Both the position numbers and the translations under genes were made by a program. A stretch of 64,000 nucleotides of DNA from Mycobacterium stomatepiae (GTDB lineage: Bacteria > Actinomycetota > Actinomycetes > Mycobacteriales > Mycobacteriaceae): contig NZ_AP022587.1 of assembly GCF_010731715.1 (NCBI RefSeq), forward strand, positions 2,480,001-2,544,000, written 5' to 3'. Below, piece after piece: positions 10,081 to 18,928 of the stretch (within the stretch, counting starts at the first letter, position 1; every line of letters begins with the position of its first letter). Under the pieces are notes generated by a model. It searched no databases and was not told where the DNA came from. It saw only the letters and a program-made list of their open reading frames with translations.

Positions 10081-12026
10081 AATGAAGCGCCTTTCCGTCG
10101 AGGAGGTTTAGTTGAAACTGCGCGCGCGAGAGGGGTTTCAGCCGGGGCGGCGAAGTTGCGACGCTCAGCGGCCACCCGAGCGATTCCGGACGGGCTGCTG
10201 TTATCGGCCAGATCTGCCGGTACTAGCTCAAGATCCAAAACTGCGTTAATTTCAGCCAGCAGCCGGACGACGGCCAGCGAGGTTGCGCCGGCGTCAAAGA
10301 TGTCCCGATCGGGCTCAAATGGGTTTAACCGCAAGACGCGCTGGACGATCTCAAACACCGCGCCGGCGTCATCGGATCCATCCTGCTTGTTAGTGCTGGC
10401 CACGGCTGCACCAGCTCCGCCTGAAATCTTCGACAAATGGTCGCTGGCGCGAGCGGACAGGGACACCACATCAACTTTTCCGTTTGTACTACGAGGCAAC
10501 TCATCGATAAAAAACACATGATTCGGGCACAAGTGCGCGGGCAACAACGCGCCCACGGCCTCGCGAATCTCCGTTTCACGCGCGGCTGGGCGCAAACAGG
10601 TGACTGCCTCATTCTGCAGTCTCCGTTGTACTGGCGAATGATCCACAACAAACGCAACCAGCCGATCGTCGCCGGGCCCGGCCTGCGCGGCGACGACCGC
10701 AGCAGCATTCACCCCATCGATGCTTATGAGCACCGTCTCGATTTCCTGAGGCTCGATCCGATATCCGCGGACCTTCAATTGCGCATCAGCACGACCGAGA
10801 TACACCAAGTCGTCGCCGTCACGGCGCGCTATGTCCCCCGAACGGTAACAGCGCACGAGCGAACCGCAAAGCCCCAGCGGCAACGTGATAAATCGTTGTG
10901 TGTCCAGCTCAGGGCGATTGAGGTAGCCACGCGCCACACCGGGACCCGTCACTACGATCTCGCCCGCCTTGCCCTCTGGCACTGGCGCCAGGCTTGCGTC
11001 AAGTAAATGAATCCCTAGGCCGGGCAAGGGCCGGCCGATCGGGCTGCGGCCTGTGCGTTGCACATCGTTGATATCTAGACGCCGCTGCGTTGTGTGCACG
11101 GTGGTTTCGGTGATTCCGTACATGTTCACTAGCTCCGGTGAGCTGGTGCCACGGGCCAAGATCCAGTCGGCAAGCCCAGCCGGCTCTAAGCGTTCCCCTC
11201 CGAAGATCACTAGCCGTAGCGCGTCTAGGGGCGCTTTGGTCGCCAGTGCCTCGGTGCTGAAAGGTGCAAATGCTGTGGGGGTTTGACTGAGGATCGTGAT
11301 CGCTTGCCGGTCAACGAGCTCAACGAACTGCTTAGGCGAGCGGGCTGTGTGTTCATCGACGATAACGATTCGGCCGCCATGCAGTAGTGCACCCCACATT
11401 TCCCAGACGGAGAAGTCGAAGCTCGATGAATGGAACATCGTCCAGACATCGGATTCACACAAGCTGAATTCTGTTGCGGTGGCGGCGAATAACGCCAGTA
11501 CATTGCGGTGTTCCACCACAACACCTTTCGGCGTTCCGGTGGACCCAGAGGTGTAGATAATGTAAGCGGGATCGTTACTGGCGGCCGTACGTATGGCGGC
11601 GTCGCCAGCGTGGCGGCTTTCGTTGACTGCCTTGGTGAATGAAACAGTCTGCACATCCGATCCCGGCACATTGTCACCGATAAGCAGTGACGCGCCGCTA
11701 TCGCGTAGGCAGTACTGCAGACGGCGCGTCGGATAGGCGGGGTCCAGCGGCAGATAGGCGCATCCCGCCATTGTTATTCCGACGATCGTGGCGATCAGTT
11801 CGAAACCGCGCCGCTGCGTAAGGGCCACGATAGCGTTGGCAGGTGCGCGCCGCTGAATTGCATGCGATATGGCAGTTGCATTACCTAGTAGGTCGGCGTA
11901 GGAGAGTTCTTGTTCGAGGTAGGACACAGCGATATTCGCTGGGTGCCGACCTACCGATCGAAGAAATTCTTCGGCCAAACATCTCATCGCTACTTCTCCG
12001 ACGTGAGTAAGTTCGTTTGCGTTCAT
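10077..12026 (-). CDS. Stand-alone NRPS adenylation-carrier didomain, threonine-type (SyrB1-like)
   Basis: This is a 649-residue A-T protein with no condensation domain. Core motifs: A3 [13 protein letters not shown] ~156-168, A4 FDFSVWEMW 203-211, A5 [10 protein letters not shown]8 region [16 protein letters not shown]10 NGKVDV; carrier motif FDAGATSL near the C-terminus. The specificity positions read by hand are D-F-W-S-I-G-M-V-H plus the A10 Lys; the classic threonine code is DFWNIGMVHK, so one of ten differs (Asn to Ser at the 278-equivalent). Free A-T didomains feeding a halogenase are the SyrB1 arrangement. It sits directly upstream of, and overlaps, the halogenase. Inference: it activates L-threonine and presents it for chlorination. 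A non-standard beta-hydroxy or beta-methyl amino acid remains possible given the changed pocket residue. Confidence 0.9.
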   Translation of the reverse strand: MNANELTHVGEVAMRCLAEEFLRSVGRHPANIAVSYLEQELSYADLLGNATAISHAIQRRAPANAIVALTQRRGFELIATIVGITMAGCAYLPLDPAYPTRRLQYCLRDSGASLLIGDNVPGSDVQTVSFTKAVNESRHAGDAAIRTAASNDPAYIIYTSGSTGTPKGVVVEHRNVLALFAATATEFSLCESDVWTMFHSSSFDFSVWEMWGALLHGGRIVIVDEHTARSPKQFVELVDRQAITILSQTPTAFAPFSTEALATKAPLDALRLVIFGGERLEPAGLADWILARGTSSPELVNMYGITETTVHTTQRRLDINDVQRTGRSPIGRPLPGLGIHLLDASLAPVPEGKAGEIVVTGPGVARGYLNRPELDTQRFITLPLGLCGSLVRCYRSGDIARRDGDDLVYLGRADAQLKVRGYRIEPQEIETVLISIDGVNAAAVVAAQAGPGDDRLVAFVVDHSPVQRRLQNEAVTCLRPAARETEIREAVGALLPAHLCPNHVFFIDELPRSTNGKVDVVSLSARASDHLSKISGGAGAAVASTNKQDGSDDAGAVFEIVQRVLRLNPFEPDRDIFDAGATSLAVVRLLAEINAVLDLELVPADLADNSSPSGIARVAAERRNFAAPAETPLARAVSTKPPRRKGASL

Positions 12027-12073
12027 TAGTGCCTGATGACCAATTACAGACGCAGGAGCGCACCAGTCGCTGC

Positions 12074-14326
12074 TCAGATGTGCGCACCGAGCACTCTGCG
12101 GGCCCCGCTCAGCAAATGGTCAGCGACGACGTCCACGTTTCGTGTACGCCAGTTCTGAAGGTCGCTGTCGCGAAGATATGCGTTAAGAGCCCCCATCGCT
12201 GGGCCGCTGTGAATTTGAAAATCGGCGCGCTGGGTGATGTCGCCAACGAGGGCGGACTGCATACTGCGGGCAAAGTATGTTTTGAAAGTGCGGGCCATCC
12301 GTGCGCGTGGTTGGGTAGTCACCCTCGCCAGTTCTTTTGGGTTGGCGTGTTCCAGGCGAACCCGGGCCATGTCCCAAGCGTGGCCTAGGCTGCATCCCAG
12401 GTAACGCTCGACCATCTTGCGGGTGTCTCCGTCGAGATCGTCGAGTGATCTGTGGGCGCGGTAGACCTGATAGAGGTAGTTGGCTCTGGCGGGAAATAGG
12501 GTCGCTTTTCGAACCACTTGGACCCGGGCACCTAATTCGAACATGTCTCCGGCTGGTGCGTATGTCGTGTCGCCAACATCGATTTGAGCGAGCAGGTCTT
12601 TCACAGCATCGGATGTGCCGGCTTCAGGCGTGCACTGATTCACCGATCCGGTTACGACAAACTCTGCACCGAGCACGAACGCAGCAGCGATCGATTCGGG
12701 TGTGCCCAGCCCGCCCGCTGCGCCGATACGCACGACCTCGTCGAGGTTTTGCGACGCGTACTGGTCCCGCAGCCGAGTCATCGAGGGTATTAGGGCCAAC
12801 GCGACGCCAGCGTCGGTATGCCCCCCAGAATCGGCCTCAACGCAGATGTCTGCGGCCACCGGAAGCCGTCGGGCCGCGGCCACCTCGTCGGCATTTAAGA
12901 GACCCTCGGCGCGAAGGTTGGCTAGCAGCTGCTCCGATGGTGGCTGCAAAAAGAGGGCGGCGACCTCGCGGCGCGACACTTTGGCGATGACACGGTGGGG
13001 TGCGACCGCGCGACCGCCGTCAATATGGGCTCCGCGGTACCGGAATCTCAAAAGAGGTTCTGTGAGTTGGGTGTAAGCGGCTGCTTCGACCATAGAAACG
13101 CCGTGACGAAGATAGAGCTCTACCCGGCGCTGTTCTTCTTCAGGTTGCTCGGGTGTGGCCAGTAGATTCACCGCGTATGGGATATCGGGCGCCAGGGCAG
13201 CGCTGATATGTGTCAGACCGCTTTCGATTTCAGGAAGGCCTAGTCCCCCAGTTCCCAGGACACCAAGAAGGCCAGCGCGACCCATCCGGACAACCAGCGC
13301 CGGTGAGGCGATGCCTCGATACATTGCACCGGCAACATAGGGCTCGCGTACTCCGTGAGCTTTACAGAAGTTGCGGCCGGGCGTGTAGATGTCAATTGCC
13401 GATATGAGCGTAGCCGTCAACCGTTTTCCGTTGCTTTGAGATGGAGCGATCCGGTTTGGCTCGCGATCTTCATCACAGCCGGGAGCGGGTGCCGTGGTGG
13501 CTGCCAACCAGAAGTCCATCAGCGTTCGGCCGGGGCCGAGCTGACGGGCGTGGTTGACCCCCTGGCTACGCAGGTACTGAAGACAGTCCCACCAGCGCAC
13601 TTGTGAACGCATCTGCCGTCCGAGAAGACGACGGATTTCACCGGGTGGGTAGGGCCGTCCAGTGACGTTTGAGATGACCACACGATCGGGGTCGCGAAAC
13701 GCTACACCATTCAGCACCATAGCGAAGCGGTCAGCGGCCGCTTCCATATGGCTAGAGTGGAACGCCGCGCTGACTGCCAGCGGCACCGCCCGGGCGGCAC
13801 GCGTCGTTCGGCAGTGCGCGACAAGGCGGTCAATGACATCCTTAGCGCCGGCCAGCACCACCTGTGACGGCGTGTTGAGGTTGGCGATTTCTAGAGCATT
13901 CGCGGCGGCGTCGCGCAGCAACGCGTCGAGGTCGACTTCACCGACGACTGCGGCCATAGCGCCGCCGCGGGCTTGGCCCATGAGCAGAGCGCGCTCATTG
14001 ACCAAAGTGAATGCGTCATCGAATTCCAGCGCCCCCGCGAATTCAAGGGCGTTGTATTCGCCGAGACTGTGTCCAAGAACAATGGACGGCGGGGTGTTCT
14101 CTTTCAGTGCATGTCGTGCTGATAACGCGTTGACGAGAAACAGCGCAGGTTGCGCCCATCGAGTTTCACTGAGACGTCGTTCTGGATCCTGTAGACACAA
14201 TTGTCGCATGTCAGTTCCAACGATAGCGTCGCAACGAGCGACGAGATCAGGGTATTCGTCGAACAGTCCTTCGCCCATTCCACGATGTTGTGAACCCTGA
14301 CCGGGAAACATCCAGGCTGTGGTCAC
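12074..14326 (-). CDS. trans-acting acyltransferase fused to PfaD-type enoylreductase
   Basis: This 750-residue fusion has an AT of ~285 residues: FPGQGSQ near the N-terminus, nucleophile Ser87 in GHSLGEYNAL, Arg112, His190 (AAFHSSH). A long FMN-dependent enoylreductase of the PfaD/PksE type follows (~310-750), with GGLGTPESIAAAFVLGAEF and VTGSVNQCTPEA. AT-ER fusions of this form are a hallmark of trans-AT polyketide clusters, where one enzyme loads malonyl units onto AT-less modules and reduces selected double bonds in trans. It overlaps the next free AT upstream (ATGA at 14323-14326) and precedes the A-T gene by 47 bases. Expect one or more fully reduced positions in the product. The malonyl preference is inferred from the family. 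Confidence 0.9.
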   Translation of the reverse strand: MTTAWMFPGQGSQHRGMGEGLFDEYPDLVARCDAIVGTDMRQLCLQDPERRLSETRWAQPALFLVNALSARHALKENTPPSIVLGHSLGEYNALEFAGALEFDDAFTLVNERALLMGQARGGAMAAVVGEVDLDALLRDAAANALEIANLNTPSQVVLAGAKDVIDRLVAHCRTTRAARAVPLAVSAAFHSSHMEAAADRFAMVLNGVAFRDPDRVVISNVTGRPYPPGEIRRLLGRQMRSQVRWWDCLQYLRSQGVNHARQLGPGRTLMDFWLAATTAPAPGCDEDREPNRIAPSQSNGKRLTATLISAIDIYTPGRNFCKAHGVREPYVAGAMYRGIASPALVVRMGRAGLLGVLGTGGLGLPEIESGLTHISAALAPDIPYAVNLLATPEQPEEEQRRVELYLRHGVSMVEAAAYTQLTEPLLRFRYRGAHIDGGRAVAPHRVIAKVSRREVAALFLQPPSEQLLANLRAEGLLNADEVAAARRLPVAADICVEADSGGHTDAGVALALIPSMTRLRDQYASQNLDEVVRIGAAGGLGTPESIAAAFVLGAEFVVTGSVNQCTPEAGTSDAVKDLLAQIDVGDTTYAPAGDMFELGARVQVVRKATLFPARANYLYQVYRAHRSLDDLDGDTRKMVERYLGCSLGHAWDMARVRLEHANPKELARVTTQPRARMARTFKTYFARSMQSALVGDITQRADFQIHSGPAMGALNAYLRDSDLQNWRTRNVDVVADHLLSGARRVLGAHI

Positions 14327-15210
14327 GACACCATGCGTTCTGACAACGCAGCCGAAGCAGCCATGACCGGTTCGGGTATAAATCGTTCCCAGAGGCCATC
14401 GAGCACTCGGCCTGGTCCGACCTGTGTGAGACTATCGACACCCTGGTCGCGCAGAAATTGCATGGTTTCCACCCACCGAACGGGGCTACGCATTTGTCGA
14501 GCGAGTACATCGCGGACCGTGCCGGGCTCATAAGGGAGGGCGGTGACGTTGGCAACCGTGGGAACCCACGGGTCACCAATATCCGCCTGGGACAGATCGC
14601 AAGCGAATTTCTCAGCGGCAGGTTGGGTGTGCCGGGAATGGAAGCCACCCGAAAGGCGAAGGTGAACACTGCTACCTTTTTGGTGACGATCAATCTCACA
14701 ATGCAAGGCCCGTAGTTGAGCCATATCGCCGGAAACGACGGTTTGATCAGGCAGGTTGTAGTTAGCGATTTCGATTTGTGGACCGATTTGTTCGATGAGG
14801 TCAGTCAGTTCGAGCAGACTGAGTCCGACGACGGCAAGCATGCCACCCTGAGCGACCTCGGACATCAGTTGAGCACGACGAGCGACCAGCTCCAGGCCTG
14901 TATCAAAATCGATGCTGCCAGAAGCACACAGGGCGTTGTATTCACCAAGGCTGTGTCCGGCAAAGAAGTCTGGCCAACCGTGGAGCCTTCGCCGATGTAA
15001 AAATGTTAGATGATTTACATAAAATAGTGCAGGTTGGCAATACAACGTGTTGCTCAGAATCCCGTTAGGGTCTTCTAGACAAATTCGGCGGATCGAGTAA
15101 CCGAGGACGTCGTCAGCACGACGCTCCAGACCGGGGTACAAGTCGATGAGCTCCTCGCCCATGCCCTGTCGCTGAGTTCCTTGCCCGGGGAACACCCACG
15201 CTGAGGTCAT
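14323..15210 (-). CDS. Discrete trans-acyltransferase (malonyl AT or acyl hydrolase)
   Basis: This 295-residue single-domain FabD-like AT has FPGQGTQ at the N-terminus, GHSLGEYNAL with nucleophile Ser87, an Arg-containing helix (ARRAQLMSEV), and His191 in SGGFHSRH. It is similar in layout to the AT half of the neighbouring fusion but clearly diverged, so this is not a recent duplication. trans-AT clusters commonly carry two or three such proteins: one loads malonyl extender units, another can act as an acyl hydrolase that clears stalled chains (PedC type). Which role this one plays cannot be told from motifs alone. It lies 13 bases downstream of the enoyl-CoA hydratase gene and overlaps the AT-ER gene, so is surely cotranscribed. 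Confidence 0.9.
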   Translation of the reverse strand: MTSAWVFPGQGTQRQGMGEELIDLYPGLERRADDVLGYSIRRICLEDPNGILSNTLYCQPALFYVNHLTFLHRRRLHGWPDFFAGHSLGEYNALCASGSIDFDTGLELVARRAQLMSEVAQGGMLAVVGLSLLELTDLIEQIGPQIEIANYNLPDQTVVSGDMAQLRALHCEIDRHQKGSSVHLRLSGGFHSRHTQPAAEKFACDLSQADIGDPWVPTVANVTALPYEPGTVRDVLARQMRSPVRWVETMQFLRDQGVDSLTQVGPGRVLDGLWERFIPEPVMAASAALSERMVS

Positions 15211-15223
15211 CGCCCATTCCCCT

Positions 15224-16000
15224 TCATGTTGGTTGCCACGGCAGCTGCTGGTTGTCAGCGAATTGTTGGAGTCGATTCACCATGCCGGGGTCAATGAGAA
15301 AGCCCTCAAGGGAGTCGATAGCGTTTTGTAGAGTTCGGTCATCGAGAGGCCAAAGTGTCCGAAAGTAACGTTTGGCGGCGCCGATACTGCCCGGTTGCGT
15401 CCTCCGTAGACGATTGAGCAGGAGCTGCATCGAACGCTGAGGCTGGTCTTCTACGGTGTCTACAAGTCCTGCAGCCTTGGCGCTGTCGACATCGATGGGG
15501 ATCGTGGAAAGCGCCATTTGTTGACATAGCCGATAGCCGGCACGCCGAATGAGGAACGGGGCGACCAGGCATGGCACTAAGCCCCATAACGCTTCCGGTA
15601 AACAGAACGAGCTTCGCGGGGTGGCGAACACAAAGTCGCAGGCAGCGGCCAGGCCCACGCCGCCGCCGGTGGCCCGCCCGTCGACGACACAAATCACAGC
15701 AACGTCGGCGGTAGTGAAGCGATCAAGCAGATGCACGAAGGCTTCGCCTCCAGCGCCACGAACCTGCGAGTTCTGTGCCGCCGCCGCTAAGTCCATCCCG
15801 TCACAGAAGACGCTTCCACTACTTTCGATGACGAAGGCTCTTGCCGCAAGGTCGTTTTCACAATCAGTGATTGCGCGGCCCAACGCGTCGATGAGTTGGG
15901 GGGTCAGGACGTTGCGACGGTCGGGGCGTGAAAGCTGGGCGCGGTGCCACGCGGCGCCGTATTCAACGATTAGATCCGCGGATATATTGGTCATGCCCAT
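15224..16000 (-). CDS. Enoyl-CoA hydratase family, PksH/ECH1-type (beta-branching)
   Basis: This is a 258-residue crotonase-fold protein. The motif FCDGMDL is the PksH-type signature (Cys-x-Gly-Met-Asp), and GRATGGGVGLAAACDF forms the oxyanion region. In beta-branching cassettes ECH1 dehydrates the HMG-like intermediate made on an ACP by the HMG-CoA-synthase homologue; ECH2 then decarboxylates it. Its start lies inside the end of the HCS gene (overlap 15991-16000), as in bacterial pksG-pksH pairs. No ECH2, donor ACP or decarboxylating KS is seen in this window; they may lie to the left, or the pathway may stop at a non-decarboxylated branch. Confidence in the family is high, in the exact step moderate. 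Confidence 0.87.
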   Translation of the reverse strand: MGMTNISADLIVEYGAAWHRAQLSRPDRRNVLTPQLIDALGRAITDCENDLAARAFVIESSGSVFCDGMDLAAAAQNSQVRGAGGEAFVHLLDRFTTADVAVICVVDGRATGGGVGLAAACDFVFATPRSSFCLPEALWGLVPCLVAPFLIRRAGYRLCQQMALSTIPIDVDSAKAAGLVDTVEDQPQRSMQLLLNRLRRTQPGSIGAAKRYFRTLWPLDDRTLQNAIDSLEGFLIDPGMVNRLQQFADNQQLPWQPT

Positions 16001-17232
16001 CGGTACACGCGGTGGTAGTTCTTAATACTTTCCAAAACGAGCAGGCTCTTGCCGTCGATTGCCGAGTTGAGTAGGTGCCCATAAGGCCGGGTGTCGGGCT
16101 CGGAGTTCTCGACGCCCGCCATCCGCTCGAGCGCGAGATCAGCAATTATCTCGTAGTCGTCCATCTCCAGCTCGTGGCGGTCGGCGATCTGTTCGGGGAT
16201 GCGAAGCGCGGAGACAGCAGCGGCCGATTCGGGCGTGACAACGCCACTATAGAACTCTGATGAGCAGCCGGACCCGTATGAAAACAGTCCTATCCGTTGA
16301 GGTTCCACGACAGTGGCATAGGTCAGATAGGAGCAGATCGCCAGGTACAGCGCGGCTGAGTAGAAGTTGCCGACGTCTTGACAAAATCGGATTGACGGTT
16401 CGACTCGGCGGATAAAATCGCCATCAATTTCTTCGAGTGACATTGTCGCAACACGACGCAACAAACGGCGGTGCGCGCTCTTAACCATTCCAGCAAACGG
16501 CGTGTGCAGGACGAGGCCGCCGAACGTATCACAGATATCGGCATTCTCCACGACCTCGGCGTAGTGGGCGAACGATGCTTCCAGGCAGCTCATGTAGGAC
16601 ATAAGGGATAGGTCGCTATCGCCGGCCTCGACGTCCGGGCGGGGGCGAAACGTGTCACTCACTTCGTAGCTGTGGTAACCATTGGCGCCATGGTCCAGAC
16701 TTAGGATGTGTCCTTCGCGACCAATGAGCATGGCGACCGCACCGGCACCCTGCGATGGTTCCCAATAAGTGGAGCGCGCTGCGACGCTAGCGGCGTCGGC
16801 CGCGATTACCAGAGCCCTAACCTCTCGGGAGCTGCTCCGTATAAATCCGCTGGCCATTTGTAGCGCGGCAGTGCCTCCGTAGCAGGCGTGTTTAGTTTCA
16901 AAGGTACGGCAGCGGCGGCTTAGATTTAGATAGTCCAGTACGTATGTGCTTAACGCCTTGCCGAAATCAATACCTGACTCAGTGCCGACGATGACCAACT
17001 CGATCGTCTCACGTTCCTCATCGGTCATTGCGCGGACGATGGGAGCCGCAGCGTTCACTGCATTCGTGACTGCGTCCTCAATCGGTAGGTTCACCGACTT
17101 ACGGCGCATTAAAAGATTCTGCATTCGCGTTCTGTCCAACCCGCGCGCATTGAACAATGTCGCCACATCCAGACTGAACCTGCCAACGTATGGATTGATG
17201 GCCTCGATACCAACATCACTTCCCGCACCCAA
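15991..17232 (-). CDS. HMG-CoA-synthase-like beta-branching enzyme (HCS, PksG-type)
   Basis: This 413-residue thiolase-fold protein has catalytic Cys117 in KHACYGGTAAL and the late motif LFSYGSGCSSEFYSG typical of HCS. HCS condenses acetyl (or propionyl) from a donor ACP with the beta-keto group of an ACP-bound polyketide, starting a beta-methyl or related branch. It is the first gene of the operon. The start is read as TTG at 17232, preceded by GGGAGG about nine bases upstream; no better ATG is near. It overlaps the ECH1 gene by ten bases. With ECH1 it predicts at least one carbon branch at a polyketide beta position. Primary-metabolism HMG-CoA synthase is unlikely because of the context. 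Confidence 0.88.
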   Translation of the reverse strand: MGAGSDVGIEAINPYVGRFSLDVATLFNARGLDRTRMQNLLMRRKSVNLPIEDAVTNAVNAAAPIVRAMTDEERETIELVIVGTESGIDFGKALSTYVLDYLNLSRRCRTFETKHACYGGTAALQMASGFIRSSSREVRALVIAADAASVAARSTYWEPSQGAGAVAMLIGREGHILSLDHGANGYHSYEVSDTFRPRPDVEAGDSDLSLMSYMSCLEASFAHYAEVVENADICDTFGGLVLHTPFAGMVKSAHRRLLRRVATMSLEEIDGDFIRRVEPSIRFCQDVGNFYSAALYLAICSYLTYATVVEPQRIGLFSYGSGCSSEFYSGVVTPESAAAVSALRIPEQIADRHELEMDDYEIIADLALERMAGVENSEPDTRPYGHLLNSAIDGKSLLVLESIKNYHRVYRWA

Positions 17233-17333
17233 TGGTCCGCACCTCCCGCAACGGATTCAAACATCGCCGAGGTCCGCGGCGATGCTCACTTCTGGCCAGC
17301 TCCGAAACACGTTGCCCGATTTACTAATTAGCC

Positions 17334-17870
17334 ATGCGGTTCGCGTCAATGCTTCGGGGTATCAATGTGAGCGGACACCGCAAGGTCTCTATGGCTGACC
17401 TTGTCGGCGTTTGCGAGGATCTCGGCTACCGAGATGTACGCAGCTATGCGCAAAGCGGAAATCTTGTCTTTGACGCAGGTCGCGTGACAGCACCGCGAGT
17501 CGCCAAGTCCCTCAAAGCGGCGATCCGCGACACCTTCAACTACGACGACGTTGACGCGCTGATTAGGACGGGAGCCGATTTGGCTGCCTTAGTTCAGGCC
17601 AACCCCTATCTAGCCGACGGGGCAGACCCAAAAACGCTGCATCTGACAATGTTCTCGGCCGCGCCAGTAAGGCCCCTCGCCGATGACGGCGCTTGGCGTC
17701 CAGACGGTTTCACAATCGCCAATCTGGAGGCATATGTGGTGTGCCCCAATGGCTACGGTCGCACCAAGCTGAATAATTCCTTCTTCGAGAACAAGCTTGG
17801 CGTACGCGCAACAACCCGAAATTGGCGAACCATCACCGCACTCGCACAAATGACTGAGGAGCTGCGGTAG
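17334..17870 (+). CDS. DUF1697 family protein
   Basis: A 178-residue protein with the DUF1697 N-terminus (MRFASMLRGINVSGHRKV), the internal GYRDVRSYAQSGNLVFD block and a C-terminus ending in RNWRTITALAQM, all typical of this widespread bacterial family of unknown biochemical function. The ATG at 17334 gives the conserved family start. It is divergent from the biosynthetic operon (about 100 bases between starts), so the intervening bases must hold promoters for both. No functional link to the cluster can be claimed; it marks the right flank of the operon. Confidence 0.85.
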   Translation: MRFASMLRGINVSGHRKVSMADLVGVCEDLGYRDVRSYAQSGNLVFDAGRVTAPRVAKSLKAAIRDTFNYDDVDALIRTGADLAALVQANPYLADGADPKTLHLTMFSAAPVRPLADDGAWRPDGFTIANLEAYVVCPNGYGRTKLNNSFFENKLGVRATTRNWRTITALAQMTEELR

Positions 17871-17918
17871 GGGTGCGCGCGGCCCGCAGCTCCTCAGCCC
17901 GAAAAGGGTCAGTACAGC

Positions 17919-18317
17919 TCAGTCCCCGAAATCGCAGTCAAGCTGGAACACCTCGCCCGACGGCCCCTGCACGATCTCGCCCCGACCAGTCAGCGCCGCA
18001 AAGTCCCCATCTCCCGCGTGCGGAACCACGATCCATTCGCCCGACCGCCCTTCGGCGGGCGTCATCAGAGCGCTGTGCCGAACGACAAAGGTTCCTTTGC
18101 GGTCCCCTATCGTGCCCGTAATGTGCTCGAATGCAACGTAAGCCATCGCATTCTCTACGGGTGTCTTTATAGCAATTAGCTGCACAACACTGGTACCTTC
18201 AAGGTCGCCAGTGAACGTCTTATCAAAGATCGTGTGACTCAGCTGACCAGAAAATCCTTCGGCCGGCTGTTCTTCGCGCGAAATCACAGTGAAATCAGCA
18301 TTTATACGCTCGGTCAT
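17919..18317 (-). CDS. DUF3224-like small beta-barrel protein
   Basis: A 132-residue soluble protein rich in beta-strand pattern, with TFTGDLEGTSVVQLI, YVAFEHITGTIGDRKGTFVVRHSA and GDGDFAALTGRGEIV. This arrangement is that of the DUF3224 (allene-oxide-cyclase-like barrel) family, usually found beside VOC or AraC genes in actinobacteria. Function is unknown. The gene is convergent with the DUF1697 gene. The next gene downstream in the same direction is absent, so it is probably monocistronic or follows the VOC gene after a 200-base gap. Confidence 0.75.
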   Translation of the reverse strand: MTERINADFTVISREEQPAEGFSGQLSHTIFDKTFTGDLEGTSVVQLIAIKTPVENAMAYVAFEHITGTIGDRKGTFVVRHSALMTPAEGRSGEWIVVPHAGDGDFAALTGRGEIVQGPSGEVFQLDCDFGD

Positions 18318-18515
18318 CTTCGACTGTCCTTTCGATGATCAACTTTTCCGAAGTACCTACGCCTCCGACGGCGAGAAATTTACCCTAGTCGCGTACCCCA
18401 TACTGAGCACATCTGCGCATTCTCCCGCTTTGGGGCCCATAAATCACAGAGACAACCGAGCAAATCTCACCAGAGGCTTTGAGAACTTTCGACCCACATA
18501 ACAATCTAGGCTTTT

Positions 18516-18899
18516 TTACTGTTCTACTTTTGGAGGACAGAGACAGAACGGGTGGCCGTCCGGGTCGAGCATGACTCGATAAGAATTGCCTCCCGGTTGT
18601 TCGGAGGCCACAGTGGCGCCCAAGCCCGTAGCACGAGATATTCCAGCGTTCAGATCATCTACTCGGAAGTCTAGATGGAATTGCTGAGGCTGGTTCTGAC
18701 TCGGCCATTCAGGGGCTTTGTAGTCTTCGACCCCCTGGAAGTTGATGGTATGAGAGCCGACCTGTATCGCGGCAACTCCGTACTCGGGGTAGTTCCCGAC
18801 GACCTCACCGCCGGACAGGTCGGCGTAGAACCGAGCCAACCCGGCGGCGTCGGAGCAGTCGATAGTAAAGGCCAGTAAGTTGATCTCCGGAAGCGTCAC
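18516..18899 (-). CDS. VOC (glyoxalase/bleomycin-resistance fold) family protein
   Basis: This 127-residue protein contains two halves of the vicinal-oxygen-chelate fold: an N-terminal strand INLLAFTIDCSDAAGLARFYADL and a C-terminal half with FHLDFRVDDLNAGI and MLDPDGHPFCLCP. His and Glu/Asp positions suggest metal-binding capacity. Such proteins may isomerise, cleave or bind small metabolites or antibiotics; the substrate is not deducible. It is divergent from an AraC regulator with only 30 bases between starts, so it is a plausible target of that regulator. Confidence 0.82.
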   Translation of the reverse strand: MTLPEINLLAFTIDCSDAAGLARFYADLSGGEVVGNYPEYGVAAIQVGSHTINFQGVEDYKAPEWPSQNQPQQFHLDFRVDDLNAGISRATGLGATVASEQPGGNSYRVMLDPDGHPFCLCPPKVEQ

Positions 18900-18928
18900 C
18901 GCTCAAGACTAGGGCCGAACCGTGAGGG

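Noticed and set aside
12337..12990. 217-codon plus-strand frame
   Set aside because: Antisense shadow of the AT-ER gene; Arg-rich composition typical of shadow frames in GC-rich DNA.
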